This document shows, piece by piece, positions 35,301 through 43,523 of a stretch of 64,000 bases of DNA (positions are counted from its first letter, which is position 1; every line of letters begins with the position of its first letter). The position numbers and the translations under genes are program-made. Source of the DNA: an uncultured Poribacteria bacterium (GTDB lineage Bacteria; Poribacteria; WGA-4E; WGA-3G); the NCBI GenBank assembly GCA_958295855.1, contig OY282383.1, forward strand, positions 4,382,481 through 4,446,480, in the 5' to 3' direction. Under the pieces are notes generated by a model, which saw only the letters and a list, made by a program, of their open reading frames with translations, did not search any database and was not told the origin of the DNA.

Positions 35301-38300
35301 AATATCAGCAATCTCCCCCGGCACCAGTTCCCACCCTCCCGACGGAAGAGCAGGTTCGGTGTTTGCCATGACAGAGGAGAGCCGAGGCACTTGCGAGTCA
35401 TAAATAAAGGTGTATTCCGAATCCAAACGATTGCCGGCTTTGTCAACAATGCCTAACCGAACGGTATATTCGCCATCAGCACTCCCATCTTGCGCAAACG
35501 GGGAAGAAAGCGTCAGATAGAACGTTGATGCTGCCGACGCTGCTGTGCCGTTCTGTGAGTCTGCGGTGAGCGTGGTGGCAACACGCTCGCCTCGGCGTCC
35601 AAAGAGTGATATGGTTTGTTCTTCTAACGCTAAGCCAGCAGGGCCGTCATCTTCAAGCGTGAACTGAAGTTGTGTCAGCACACCATTGATATAGTTAACA
35701 GGTTGGCTCAACGTCACCGGTGTCGCGTCGGTGATTCGAGGTGCTTGCGTATCGTAAACGAACTGACGATACACCACAGCGCCTTGCCTACCGGCTTTAT
35801 CCACCGGGGTGACAGCAACGGTATATCTGCCATCCGCACTCCCATCCGTGGGGAGGGCGATGGGTGTCCACGTCAACTGATTTGTCCCGTTGGATGTCGT
35901 CATGCCGGGTGCGGTTAGTCCATCAGCATTGGTGACGACGATAGTAGAACTCCCCTCGGCTAAGGCGATACCCACGCCGCTCAGATCCGCGAAAGTGGCG
36001 ACTATGCTGGGTTTTGATACATTCGTATCAAAGTTTTGGTAAACGAGTGCACCGGATTTGCCACCAATAACAACGGAACTAACTGTGGGTAAGGGGACAT
36101 CAATCCGAAACCTGTAGACGAAGGGCACTGTACTTTGGTTGCCAGCCAAGTCTTGCGGGGTAATGGAGAGCACGTATTCACCGCCCTGCGTCAAGGAAAA
36201 TTCCTTGAGTGTCAACACATTTTGCCCATCATCAAGCCGATTAAGGGGAATGTCGGCACCATCCGGTCCTGCCAAAGACACAGTTGTTCCATCAAAGCTA
36301 ATGTCATTGGCGGCTTCATCAAACGCAACGGTTATCTGGGTGAAAATTTCAGCAATGTCTGTGATGCTATCTACGGAAAGTTGTGTTTGTGCCTCCGTTG
36401 CAACCTGGACGCTTTTAATTGCAGGAAATTGGGTATCTAAGACGATAGGGAACGCCTGTGTGAAGCGTTGTCCTATAAAATCGATAAACGTTGCAGTTAT
36501 GGTGTATTCCCCATCTGCGCTCCCGTCGCGGGCGACGACAGCTTCAGGGCGCCACGTTAACAGGTTGTTTGCTTCATCTTCCTGCCCTCCCGCTTCCTGT
36601 TCTGCCTGTGGCATGGGGGTACCTTGGGCATCTGTCACAGTCAGTGTTGATGCATCGAAATCAATGCCTGCCCCAATATAATTAATAAGTTCCGCAACAA
36701 TTGTGGTGAAGTCGTTGACTGTTGAGGTGTCAGGCATTGTTAATCGGACTTCGGGCTGATGACTTGGGCTGACAAGGTAGAACTGCCGCCGGGCGGTAGC
36801 CCCCGTGTTTCCAGCGAGGTCGGTGGGGGTGACTTCAATCGTGTAGGTACCATCATCCGAACCGTCCAAGGCAATAGGTTGCAAGAGCGTCAAGGTGGCT
36901 GCATCCCTGCCGTTACTGGTGATATTTACAGACACCTCTTCCGCTGCGCCGTCAAGGAGTCGGAAGGTGCTCTGAATGAAATCAATGCCGCTGGTTATCT
37001 CATCAAGTTTTATCTCAATTTGCGATAAATCTGAAATAGTCTCATCCGCAGCGGGTATCGTAGAGACGAGTGTCGGGAGTTGCGTATCGTAGAGGAATTG
37101 AAACGTGTGCTGCTCTGTATTTCCAAGAACATCTGCACTCTGGACATCGAGTATGTAGTGCCCATCTTGACTGACGATAGGTTTGTCCAAGACTAATGTT
37201 AATAGCGTGTTCTCGGTGTCTAGAAAGGCGCGCCCTGGAAGTTCCTCACTCGCCCCGCCATCTTCACTCCGGCTAAAGCGGAGGTAGGTGGTTTTCTTCC
37301 CGCCCTCCCGGTTCCTGTCATAAGCCACGCCAGTTCCGGATGTGCCATCGTTAAAGGCGGCGACAATCTGTGTCAAGGGTTGATTGTGGTAAATAGTTTC
37401 CCCCAACTGATTAAAGGCTTGGCCGCCTTGCGTAGGGCTCAGAGATACGAGCTGCGGGGCAAGGTTATCATAAACAAACGGCACCACAATCGCCTCAGTC
37501 TGGTTACCTGCGTTATCGGTTCCAACTATCTCCATCGTGTACTCGCCATCATGAAGGCCATCCCTCGGTGACAAAGGAGATAGGAACTCCCACCGCAGGG
37601 TGTCTTTTTTGGGAAATGTCTGCCTGCCCAAAACTTCACCCGCGGGGCCGGTTAGCTGGAGCGTGGAATTAGAAAGGTTGATTCCGTTTTGAAGGTTATC
37701 TGTGAAGGTGACTTCAACAAAGTCTAGCTGCTGATTAACACCCGTACCGGGAGTCAGGGGACCGCTGGTGGTGGCGAGTGCTGTCACATTCGGAGGCACG
37801 TTATCAAAGGTAAAGCTCCTGGTGCTTTGAGAGGTATTACCGGCGGTATCTGCTAGCGTTATCGCTAGGGTATAATTGCCGTTTTCGGAACGCGTGTCTA
37901 AAGGGTTGCCTAAACTCAAAGTCAATTGCGTCGTTGCACTACTGTACGCGAGGAAACCACTGATAGTGGCACCCTGTTCATTTTTTATCACAATTTTCGT
38001 TTGGTTTCCACTCACATCAAGCGGACTTCCGCTATCCACATCCGGGGTAACCGTCACGGAACGGAGGGGGACTTTGATAAAACCCCGGTCCGAAAGCAAC
38101 AGGGCTGAATCAGCGTTGGCACTGATGCTGGAGATGCGCGGGGCAGTTGAATCTAAAACGGCATCAACTGCCTTGTTGTTGTCATTATCCTCGTCGCCAT
38201 CACCCACCTTGACGCGAATCGTATAACTTCCGTCCGGCAGCAGGTTGCCACCAACGGTCCCGTTCCATCGGAAAGGCACTGTCTGATTTTTGAACACAGT

Positions 38301-38615
38301 CCCTCCTTTGATGAGCCGTTTAGATGAAGCCGTTTCCGCAGTAATACTATACGCATGCCCCGTGGGCGGGGGACTCTCATCAACGGTAAAACTGATTAAC
38401 AGCCGGTCCTGATTCCCTCTGAAAATATTATCACCGTTCGCACTGGTAACAGACAGGTCTAAAATCCCTGCGAAAGCGTGCGGCGGAACGGCTAAGAGTA
38501 AGACACACACCTGAATAAAAAGAAGGGATACCCAACGAAAAAGCGTTGGGAATTGATTTAGACTTTTGTGTATCGGCTTGCAAACAACGCTATAGATATG
38601 TTTATTTTTTGGCAC
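29367..38615 (-). CDS. Giant secreted Ig-like repeat surface protein with FlgD-like C-terminal domain
   Basis: 3082 residues from GTG 38615, chosen because AGGGAG lies 7 bp upstream and a long-n-region signal peptide follows (SLLFIQVCVLLLAVPPHAFA); the frame upstream is open but lacks signals. The protein is made of about 25-30 Ig/cadherin-like units of about 100 residues with boundaries such as YDTQAPxLxSxxP and DGSADGEYTVxVxPVDKAGR. The last 95 residues (GWPNPLRLSKGDVAFFSFDV ... TLSIYDWGGDIV ... GIYVFRLEAVNATG) are a FlgD-Ig-like domain similar to type IX sorting domains. A block of about 1.85 kb is duplicated almost exactly. Three P1, one P2 and one P3 element are inserted in frame. The PorV-like gene follows on the same strand. 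Role: probably adhesion or a surface layer. Confidence 0.85.
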   Translation of the reverse strand: MPKNKHIYSVVCKPIHKSLNQFPTLFRWVSLLFIQVCVLLLAVPPHAFAGILDLSVTSANGDNIFRGNQDRLLISFTVDESPPPTGHAYSITAETASSKRLIKGGTVFKNQTVPFRWNGTVGGNLLPDGSYTIRVKVGDGDEDNDNNKAVDAVLDSTAPRISSISANADSALLLSDRGFIKVPLRSVTVTPDVDSGSPLDVSGNQTKIVIKNEQGATISGFLAYSSATTQLTLSLGNPLDTRSENGNYTLAITLADTAGNTSQSTRSFTFDNVPPNVTALATTSGPLTPGTGVNQQLDFVEVTFTDNLQNGINLSNSTLQLTGPAGEVLGRQTFPKKDTLRWEFLSPLSPRDGLHDGEYTMEIVGTDNAGNQTEAIVVPFVYDNLAPQLVSLSPTQGGQAFNQLGETIYHNQPLTQIVAAFNDGTSGTGVAYDRNREGGKKTTYLRFSRSEDGGASEELPGRAFLDTENTLLTLVLDKPIVSQDGHYILDVQSADVLGNTEQHTFQFLYDTQLPTLVSTIPAADETISDLSQIEIKLDEITSGIDFIQSTFRLLDGAAEEVSVNITSNGRDAATLTLLQPIALDGSDDGTYTIEVTPTDLAGNTGATARRQFYLVSPSHQPEVRLTMPDTSTVNDFTTIVAELINYIGAGIDFDASTLTVTDAQGTPMPQAEQEAGGQEDEANNLLTWRPEAVVARDGSADGEYTITATFIDFIGQRFTQAFPIVLDTQFPAIKSVQVATEAQTQLSVDSITDIAEIFTQITVAFDEAANDISFDGTTVSLAGPDGADIPLNRLDDGQNVLTLKEFSLTQGGEYVLSITPQDLAGNQSTVPFVYRFRIDVPLPTVSSVVIGGKSGALVYQNFDTNVSKPSIVATFADLSGVGIALAEGSSTIVVTNADGLTAPGMTTSNGTNQLTWTPIALPTDGSADGRYTVAVTPVDKAGRQGAVVYRQFVYDTQAPRITDATPVTLSQPVNYINGVLTQLQFTLEDDGPAGLALEEQTISLFGRRGERVATTLTADSQNGTAASAASTFYLTLSSPFAQDGSADGEYTVRLGIVDKAGNRLDSEYTFIYDSQVPRLSSVMANTEPALPSGGWELVPGEIADISASINRLTLAFEDATRVDFANTSLTLMGPDEAAIPLLLADNGTSTLTASFQALRQVGIYTLSVTAQDVAGNVASGAVRYQFALNIALPSVSAVLIGEQTGDVAQEAPIQYVNARNARISATLVDATGTGLLFGEGGSSIVVTNASGAAVPGQTSPNGTDGLIWEPVSLPTDGSADGRYTVAVTPVDKAGRQGDVVYRQFIYDTESPQLTSASPLTLNVPVSYVSGDVRQFMFTVEDVGPADVALEMVSSPQSGVNTLTQTIALRNATGSVVPATVTHSQNDTASTFYLTLSAPFAQDGSADGEYTVRLGIVDKAGNRLDSEHTFIYDSQVPLVSSVLLNTEPPVLLEQQRITLISAPSNKKPDFDNGKIGAETQLTKSTITLQFEEATRMDFANTTVALIGPGETEIPLNVSSDSLTQLTVRFVELTQDGLYTLSVTPQDIAGNVAQGAVRYSFLLDTEAPQLTSASPLTLNAPVSYLRGDVRQFVFTVEDVGPADVALEMVSSPQSGVNTLTQTIALLDATGSVVPATVTHQNVDTAVSTFYLTLSSAFAQDGSADGEYTVRLGIVDKAGNRLDSEHTFIYDSQVPRLSSVMANTEPALPSGGWELVPGEIADISASINRLTLAFEDATRVDFANTSLTLMGPDEAAIPLLLADNGMSMLTASFQALRQVGMYTLSVTAQDIAGNVASGAVNYRFVLDIPLPSVSAVLIGEQTGDVAVGAGLVPALQGQIQYVNARNVRINATFVDATGTGLLLGEGGSSIVVTNASGAAVPGQARPNGTDGLIWEPVSLPTDGSADGRYTVAVTPVDKAGRQGTVVYRQFIYDTESPQLTSASPLTLSAPVSYVSGDVRQFVFTVEDVGPADVALEMVSSPQSGVNTLTQTIALLDATGSVVPATVTHSQNDTASTFYLTLSSPFAQDGSADGEYTVRLGLVDKAGNRLDSEHTFIYDSQVPRISSVMVGTEQPVVLEPQRITEISESLSTITLQFEEETRIDFANTEVILMGPDASGGTDESGAPVESEIPLTLQDDGASQITVSFLELTQIGSYTLSVTPQDIAGNVASGAVNYRFVLDIPLPSVSSVIIGEQTGDVVYVNASNMHIAAILLDPTETGLAFGSEASRITVTEYGETTIVPGATGSNGTDLLVWEPRGLTSDGTTDGRYSVYVIPVDKAGRRGSTVYREFVYDTQAPEITSAELIDLSQPVSYISQSLTQLHFTVADAGPQGGQGAELDLEDQKVSLRDASGSLVPAQLTDDAETQLFLTLNQPLPLDGSMDGEYTVVVELSDKAGNTFNAEHLIVYDTQAPSLVSTVPADGALSTEDITQVQVNLSDEGGSGIDWTTTTVTLIGPGAAGENGSEISGELVSNGTTQLILNTNQLVEDGRYIIRVQAVDRAGNGNATVFERSFLLSRRLPAIVSTSPSTAPEDEAFTNEEIERIEVTLETDDENHLSTLRLLNAANQVIAGQQQRESDRLIYNLVRPLATDGSEDDTYTIEFTPISASGRQGAVQRLSFVYDTQAPEIEPDEAIHLVVAQPEVNNSLIEIRVNLTDNQSGIDWENLDEEWLTFERLSPDATEIAGRVDDDSQGNLTFRLTVPLADNGSADGEYRITVVPKDRAGNGDEPYQRVFTYDTSPPMIDASTLLINDAPLLVDINATDYPTAVATTGGVAIQANIFDTGLGVNLAQSRIVVRNSDGTEISGNTQQNGVDTLLFKSDGLTAQGLYQVTVISIGNDSELLGFAPTDSITTEFLYETTAPTATVTSDGGATELTDEALPLEGTAADPAGTVGDGQIQASGVWLVEIVGEGPDRQPIDPVPATDDSNAEEEPWSRWSVDFLPSRSGEYDLDVRVTDNAGNYAVYDIGEYTMSVSLTFRGATFGWPNPLRLSKGDVAFFSFDVNVPLGETVELTLSIYDWGGDIVLSQTYPDVVSGQRNDQLIKWNLENQAGTPVARGIYVFRLEAVNATGNSTSAVGKVLVVD
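33109..33149 (-). repeat. P3 element in frame in the giant gene
   Basis: It encodes VGAGLVPALQGQ (minus strand) between GDVA and IQYVNARN, where the duplicated unit at about 34990 reads GDVAQEAPIQYVNARN. The GGCAGG...CCTGCC hairpin is the same as in the intergenic P3 copies. Confidence 0.8.
34171..34224 (-). repeat. P2 element inserted in frame in the giant gene
   Basis: 54 bp (18 codons) encode KKPDFDNGKIGAETQLTK between SAPSN and STITLQFEE; the related unit at about 32350 has ISESLSTITLQFEE. The DNA is nearly identical to the copy that breaks the nuclease gene at 7762-7815. Confidence 0.9.
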
Positions 38616-39151
38616 TCGTTTCTCCCTGCTTGTCGCGAGCCCGAAAAGATTGCTAAGCTTCGGTGATTCGTGTTGATTCACAGTTTTCCGGGCAGATTCT
38701 GCGCTCCGCCACGGTGTTTGGTACATCCATTCTTCAACACAATAAAAGGCATCTCGCACGCGCGTACTGCACACGTGAATATCACACTGGACGAGCCTCT
38801 GGCGTTGAACGGGCTGTGCCGGCAACTTCTCGGTATTTATTTAATGTAAGAAATAAAAAAGTTGTTCGCTAGTCACTCACAACTTGGCTCCGATTCTTTT
38901 TCTAACGTTTTCTGGGGGGCAGACAGATATGGCTGAGCTATATATCTGGCCACTCTGCAAGACCCGCTTTGATATATTTAGACGCAAAAATCTCAATTAG
39001 GTTGAGAAAAGCTACTTTTAACTTCCTTTGCAGAAAATGACATAAGATGGCCAAGATCATAGCGTTTCTGTGATTGCCAACTGTCTTATACAGCATTCCC
39101 CAACTATTTTTTTAAACGTCATCTGGCGCGAGACGCGCCAGATACAATTAA
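38616..39151. other. Intergenic region, little recognisable
   Basis: Contains the ribosome-binding site of the giant gene, a P5 fragment (TAAGAAATAAAAAAGTTGTTCGCTAG at about 38845-38870) and AT-rich sequence with no convincing ORF. The last part precedes the end of the minus-strand oxidoreductase gene. Confidence 0.5.
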
Positions 39152-40159
39152 CTAACCGATATCTCCGTTCGCAACCATCGTCAACAATGCGGAGTCGTCT
39201 ACCGTGAGGGGTAAATTAATTTTCGCACGTTGTCGGCTAGACTGATATGTTGCAAAAATGAGTTCAGTTGCTTGAAGTGCCTTGCGGCCGCTGAGTTCCG
39301 GCTCACGTCCTGTTTTTACACCGTGGATAAGATCTAGCACAGAGAGCGTTGTTGCATCGCGTTCGGCGACCAAACCGCTTAAATCGGGCGCCTCCCATCC
39401 GTTTCCGCCCTCGCGGAGCATACGGACCGGCGCGCCGCCGCCGACATCAATGATGCCCTTCGTACCGATGAGACGATTGGCGAAACCGCCTAAAGACGTG
39501 CCACCCGTTGCGAGCAGCCCCTCTACACCGTTTTTCCAGCGAACCCACGATATACCGCTTGTCTCAACCTGAACGCCGAAGACAGTCTTTTCTTCCGCCA
39601 CATCTATTTGACCGATAACCCAGTCAACAAGTTCGTCATTATTGTAAAAAAAGAACATATCGAACCAGTGCGTCCCCCAATCAAGCAAATTGGGGCAGGC
39701 AGCTTCAAGCCGACGCAGTTCACCGATTGCGCCCTCGTTTGCCAAGCGTTTCGCTTTGATGAACTGTGCCCCAAACCTGCGTTGATGACAGAACGTTATC
39801 ACCACGTTGTTATCTACACACGCTTGATAGAGTGCTTTCGCATCGCCCCACGTGGGGGCCATCGGTTTTTCACAATGGATGGCTCTAATCCCGCTGTTTG
39901 CCGCAGCGATGACCATTTCCTTATGGAGCTCAATCCATGTGCAGACACTCACAAAATCAAGCGATTCGGTATCAAGCATCTCTTGATAGTTTTCATAAGT
40001 GTTGGGCACCTCAAACTGCTCAGCGAAGGCAGTACGTGCATTTTCAATCGGATCAGAACAGGCGACGATGTCAACATCTGGGGATACCTGATACCCGCGC
40101 GCATGGGCGCGGCCGCGGCCTCCACAACCGATAATACCTGCTTTAAAAGTAGTTTCCAC
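39152..40159 (-). CDS. Gfo/Idh/MocA-family NAD(P)-dependent oxidoreductase
   Basis: 335 residues from GTG 40159, supported by AAGGAGGA 7 bp upstream. The N-terminal Rossmann motif is AGIIGCGGRGRAHARGY, and the family motif EKPMAPTWGDAKAL (Lys-Pro of the catalytic EKP) follows. The C-terminal substrate domain has CHQRRFGAQFIKAK and WGTHWFDMFFFYN, where the His is in the usual catalytic position. Members oxidise or isomerise sugars, inositols or amino-sugars. The substrate cannot be assigned. It is the second gene after the Ldh-type dehydrogenase on the same strand (101-bp gap), suggesting a shared catabolic pathway for a sugar acid or polyol. Confidence 0.88.
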   Translation of the reverse strand: METTFKAGIIGCGGRGRAHARGYQVSPDVDIVACSDPIENARTAFAEQFEVPNTYENYQEMLDTESLDFVSVCTWIELHKEMVIAAANSGIRAIHCEKPMAPTWGDAKALYQACVDNNVVITFCHQRRFGAQFIKAKRLANEGAIGELRRLEAACPNLLDWGTHWFDMFFFYNNDELVDWVIGQIDVAEEKTVFGVQVETSGISWVRWKNGVEGLLATGGTSLGGFANRLIGTKGIIDVGGGAPVRMLREGGNGWEAPDLSGLVAERDATTLSVLDLIHGVKTGREPELSGRKALQATELIFATYQSSRQRAKINLPLTVDDSALLTMVANGDIG

Positions 40160-40260
40160 TACGAATCCTCCTTGTCTGAATCAGGATTGACAACTATCTC
40201 TTACAGAATTAGCACTCTGTTTTTTAATTCTCATACAGTTTGCGCTACGCCCCCTGCGAA

Positions 40261-41238
40261 TTATGCACAGCCCTCAGTTAATTGACTCACAAGGGAGGCA
40301 TCTAACTGAAGACCTGACGTGAGATGCCGCTTTCTCTGACGATAGGCGCGTTCACCGGGGATAAGAATTTCTGTAAACCCTGTGGCTCGCCGGTTCGCCT
40401 TGATGCGAGCAACGAGGGTATCCACTTCCGTTTTGAACCGGTCCAACGGGACAAAAACACTCGCATCCAGCACAATTATGAGTAAGCCGTAGTTTGTGCC
40501 AGGGGGTGGAATTGTCGCCGCGTTGACTAACGCACCGGCAAGGATTTGTGTGATGAGGGCGAGCCCAAATCCTTTATGTCCACCGAATGGCCGAACGCTT
40601 CCCTTCAACGCCTCTTCTGCATTCAGTGTCGGCTCGCCCTCCGGATTAAAGGCGATTCCTTCGGCAATCGGTGTGTCTTCCTGCATCGCGACGAGCAAAT
40701 CCCCGTTGGTAATGGCAGCGGTAGACATATCAAACAAGAGTGGCACTGTGTTGGAAGGAATGCCGACCGCGATTGGATTTGTGCCTAAGATCGCTTCAGT
40801 TCCGCCTTCGGGGGTAATTCGCGGCAAACAGTCCGCAAAGAGCAAACCGATGCATTCCGCCTGCCTCGCCATATCGACATAATACCCTGCCATGCCACAA
40901 TGTGATGTGTTGTAAACACCAACGATGCATGAACCGTGCTGCTGTGCGCGTTCAATCGCGAGTTCCATCGCGCGGTAAGCGACCAGGTAGCCGGGCTGGT
41001 TTCCACCATTAACCCGTAGACATTGTGCTTGCACCTTGTCCACCTGGATGCAGGTCCGACTGCCCTGTTCATAGCGGCTTTTAATGCCGGGTAATCGGAT
41101 AAACCCGTGTGTTTTTCGCCCGCGGAGCTCCGCCTCTAAGAGAATATCCGCAATAATAGTGGCATCCGTTAAGGACATCCCACTCGTCGCTAAGAAGTTT
41201 TCCGCGAGTTGTCTCGCCGCATCAACGGAAATATGCAC
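40261..41238 (-). CDS. Ldh_2/malate-lactate-type NAD(P)-dependent dehydrogenase
   Basis: 325 residues from GTG 41238 with GGAG about 8 bp upstream. The family pattern is clear: ADILLEAELRGRKTHGFIRLPG near the N-terminus, VYNTSHCGMAGYYVDMA, GTNPIAVGIPS and RPFGGHKGFGLALITQILAGAL. These enzymes reduce 2-oxo acids such as oxaloacetate, 2,3-diketo-L-gulonate, sulfopyruvate or ureidoglycolate derivatives; the exact substrate is not readable. It is transcribed first, with the Gfo/Idh/MocA gene after it. It diverges from the 41391 gene with about 150 bp between, where a plus-strand promoter is visible. Confidence 0.88.
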   Translation of the reverse strand: MHISVDAARQLAENFLATSGMSLTDATIIADILLEAELRGRKTHGFIRLPGIKSRYEQGSRTCIQVDKVQAQCLRVNGGNQPGYLVAYRAMELAIERAQQHGSCIVGVYNTSHCGMAGYYVDMARQAECIGLLFADCLPRITPEGGTEAILGTNPIAVGIPSNTVPLLFDMSTAAITNGDLLVAMQEDTPIAEGIAFNPEGEPTLNAEEALKGSVRPFGGHKGFGLALITQILAGALVNAATIPPPGTNYGLLIIVLDASVFVPLDRFKTEVDTLVARIKANRRATGFTEILIPGERAYRQRKRHLTSGLQLDASLVSQLTEGCA

Positions 41239-41265
41239 GTTGTCGCTCCATCTTCGTTTTAAGTG

Positions 41266-41294
41266 TTGACCTCTGTTTTTGAGTTTGCTATACT
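41266..41294 (+). promoter_or_regulatory. Near-consensus sigma70 promoter for the 41391-43523 genes
   Basis: TTGACC (41266-41271), a 17-bp spacer, TATACT (41289-41294), 97 bp before the next ATG. Confidence 0.6.
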
Positions 41295-41390
41295 TTACCG
41301 CAAATCTAGTTTAAATTCAAGTCACTTTTTTAACCCATTATTGGAGGCGCAGTTTTTTAACCGCGCAGAAGCACCCAAGGAGGCCTACAG

Positions 41391-41798
41391 ATGGCGAATA
41401 GAAAACATGACCTGGTTGAATACCCCATCCAGGATAACGTTCGATTAGAGGTGTATTGGCGTGACGATGCAGGTGGCCGCGGTCCAGCGGCATCGTTGTA
41501 CGTTTACGACGATGAGATTATGCGTTTCGACTGCTTCGGCGGAGATAATGGGCATTGCCACTTCAACCTGCGGCAGACGCGCGGCAGACGGTGGATGTAC
41601 CCAGACGGCTCTTTCCAAGAACATATCCAGCAGAGTCTGTTCGATCTCCGCACCAATCTGAACTTCTGTCTCCAAACCCACCAAGATGAACGGGTCCAAG
41701 AGATGCAGATAGTGCAGGAAAACTTAGAACAGGCAATTCCGCAGATGGAAGCGCGGTTGTTAGCGTTTGCAGATACACTGCAGCGCGACATCTCATGA
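41391..41798 (+). CDS. Small hypothetical protein upstream of the NAD(P)HX repair gene
   Basis: 135 residues. The ATG has AAGGAGG 7 bp upstream. No signal peptide or membrane segment. The first half is a compact beta-rich domain (VRLEVYWRDDAGGRGPAASL, YVYDDEIMRFDCFGG, GHCHFNLRQTRGRRWMYPDG) and the second half is helical and acidic (VQEMQIVQENLEQAIPQMEA). I do not recognise a family. It starts about 100 bp after a clear promoter and precedes the NAD(P)HX enzyme by 102 bp on the same strand, so they are likely co-transcribed. Confidence 0.75.
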   Translation: MANRKHDLVEYPIQDNVRLEVYWRDDAGGRGPAASLYVYDDEIMRFDCFGGDNGHCHFNLRQTRGRRWMYPDGSFQEHIQQSLFDLRTNLNFCLQTHQDERVQEMQIVQENLEQAIPQMEARLLAFADTLQRDIS

Positions 41799-41900
41799 AA
41801 AATGCCTGCGGCAAGCCGACAACGGAGGCCTGCGGAACTTATGTTAAAACCGCAGTTAAACTCATCCCGTTGTTGCTCGCTCGGCACAAGGACGAAAAAC

Positions 41901-43523
41901 ATGAAAGTCGTGACTGCGGCAGAAATGCGCCACATCGATCAGGACACCATTGAAGGTATCGGCATTCCCGGCATTGTGCTTATGGAGACTGCCGGGAGTG
42001 CCATCGTCCGCGCGATAGAACGGCATTACCCGGCGTGCCAACGCATCGGTATCTTTGCCGGCAAGGGGAATAACGGCGGCGATGGCATCGTTATCGCACG
42101 CCAACTCGCCCATGCAGGGCGCGATGTGCATCTCTTCCTCGTCTCTCCGGTAGAAAGTTTCACCGGGGAGGCACACATCAATCTCCAAATTGCCAAACGT
42201 TTAACAGCAAGTTTTGGCTTGCAAGCCCCGCCAAAAGGCAGGTTGCGAATCACGGAAATTCTGAGCGAAAAGGAAGGTGGGAAGGAGGGAAGCGTGGAGG
42301 GGTGGAAGCACTGGATGGCGAATTGTGAACTCCTTGTGGATGCCATTTTCGGCACAGGGTTACGCGGTGCCGTGCGAGGTGCGATTGCGACAGTCATCAA
42401 TGACATCAATAGCCTCCGAACCCCTATCCTCTCCATCGATCTCCCCTCCGGTCTGGATGCAGATACGGGTAATCCATTAGGCGCCTGTGTCAGAGCGGAG
42501 AGAACTGTAACGATAGGCTTGCCGAAAAGAGGGTTGTTGGTGCATCCGGGTGCCGAACTTGCGGGGCATCTTGAAGTTGTGGACATCGGTTTTCCACAAC
42601 AGGTAGTTGATTCACAAAACATCAAGGTGAACTGGACGACGGCAGCACAAGCGACAGAATGGATACCCCCTCGCCCTCCCGCCTCTCATAAAGGCAGTTA
42701 CGGGCGTGTCCTCGTTGTTGCGGGTTCTACAGGCATGACAGGCGCGGCGGCACTTGCAAGTGAGGCGGCTTTGCGCGCCGGGGCGGGGTTAGTAACACTT
42801 GCCACGCCGAAACACTTGAACGCTATCTTAGAGAGTCTTTTGCCAGAGGTGATGACGTTGCCGCTGCCCGAAACAGCAGCAGGCAGCTTAGCAGAATCAG
42901 CAACCTCAGCCATCCTTGAATTTGCGGAAAAGACGAAATCTGTCCTTGCCATAGGGCCCGGGCTTTCCCAACATTCAGAAACGGTGGCACTCGTTCACCG
43001 ATTGGTTCGTGAGAATCGGGAACAAGGGCTCGGTTTACGGATGGTTGTCGATGCAGATGGGTTGAACGCCTTAGCACACGCCACACTTGGTGAAGCCGCG
43101 ATTCGGAGATTGCTCCTACAACTCGGCAAGGAAGCGGTGCTCACGCCGCATCCGGGCGAGATGGCTCGGTTAACGAACACCCCAGTTTCTACATTAGAAG
43201 CAGACAGGATTCGTACCGCACAGCAGTTTGCAAATGAACACGGTGTAACCCTTGTATTTAAAGGGGCCCCTACCGTTATTGGGCATCCAAACGGGGACGT
43301 GTGGGTGAATTCAACGGGTAACCCCGGCATGGCAACGGGGGGTATGGGGGATGTGCTAACAGGCATCATTGCCGGATTGATGGCGCAAGGGGTGCCAAGC
43401 GAAAGGGCGGCTGTGCTTGGGGTTTATCTACACGGGTTAGCAGGAGACATTGCAGCAGAAGCGGTGGGGATGCACGGACTCATCGCAAGCGATGTGCTAA
43501 AGGCGGTGCCTCAGGTCTTTTAA
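41901..43523 (+). CDS. nnr: Bifunctional NAD(P)H-hydrate epimerase / ADP-dependent dehydratase
   Basis: 540 residues from ATG 41901 (AAGGA 8 bp upstream); the open frame from 41802 adds 33 unlikely residues. It repairs damaged NAD(P)H hydrates. The N-terminal epimerase (YjeF_N) shows AEMRHIDQ, GKGNNGGDGIVIARQL and VDAIFGTGLRG; the C-terminal dehydratase (carbohydrate-kinase-like) shows HKGSYGRVLVVAGSTGMTG, LTPHPGEMARL and NPGMATGGMGDVLTGIIAG. Both domains look active. Between ITEILS and NCELLVDAIFG a charged stretch EKEGGKEGSVEGWKHWMA is encoded by a P4-type purine-rich repeat (about 42271-42312), apparently an in-frame insertion in a surface loop. The gene follows the small 41391 gene and precedes a disrupted dehydrogenase. 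Confidence 0.93.
   Translation: MKVVTAAEMRHIDQDTIEGIGIPGIVLMETAGSAIVRAIERHYPACQRIGIFAGKGNNGGDGIVIARQLAHAGRDVHLFLVSPVESFTGEAHINLQIAKRLTASFGLQAPPKGRLRITEILSEKEGGKEGSVEGWKHWMANCELLVDAIFGTGLRGAVRGAIATVINDINSLRTPILSIDLPSGLDADTGNPLGACVRAERTVTIGLPKRGLLVHPGAELAGHLEVVDIGFPQQVVDSQNIKVNWTTAAQATEWIPPRPPASHKGSYGRVLVVAGSTGMTGAAALASEAALRAGAGLVTLATPKHLNAILESLLPEVMTLPLPETAAGSLAESATSAILEFAEKTKSVLAIGPGLSQHSETVALVHRLVRENREQGLGLRMVVDADGLNALAHATLGEAAIRRLLLQLGKEAVLTPHPGEMARLTNTPVSTLEADRIRTAQQFANEHGVTLVFKGAPTVIGHPNGDVWVNSTGNPGMATGGMGDVLTGIIAGLMAQGVPSERAAVLGVYLHGLAGDIAAEAVGMHGLIASDVLKAVPQVF
42271..42312 (+). repeat. P4-type purine-rich insertion inside the NAD(P)HX gene
   Basis: GGAAGGTGGGAAGGAGGGAA followed by GCGTGGAGGGGTGGAAG resembles the purine arm of P4 copies at 26230, 49555 and 51911. 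It is read in frame. Confidence 0.55.

Noticed and set aside
36139..36681. 180-residue plus-strand ORF within the giant gene
   Set aside because: It is antisense to strongly patterned Ig-like coding sequence. Like many other plus-strand ORFs between 29700 and 38200 it is a shadow.
39608..40285. 225-residue plus-strand ORF opposite the Gfo/Idh/MocA gene
   Set aside because: The minus-strand frame has clear family motifs and a ribosome-binding site; this one has neither.
41802..41900. Longer start of the NAD(P)HX enzyme
   Set aside because: The 33 extra residues are unlike the family, and AAGGA before ATG 41901 supports the shorter form.
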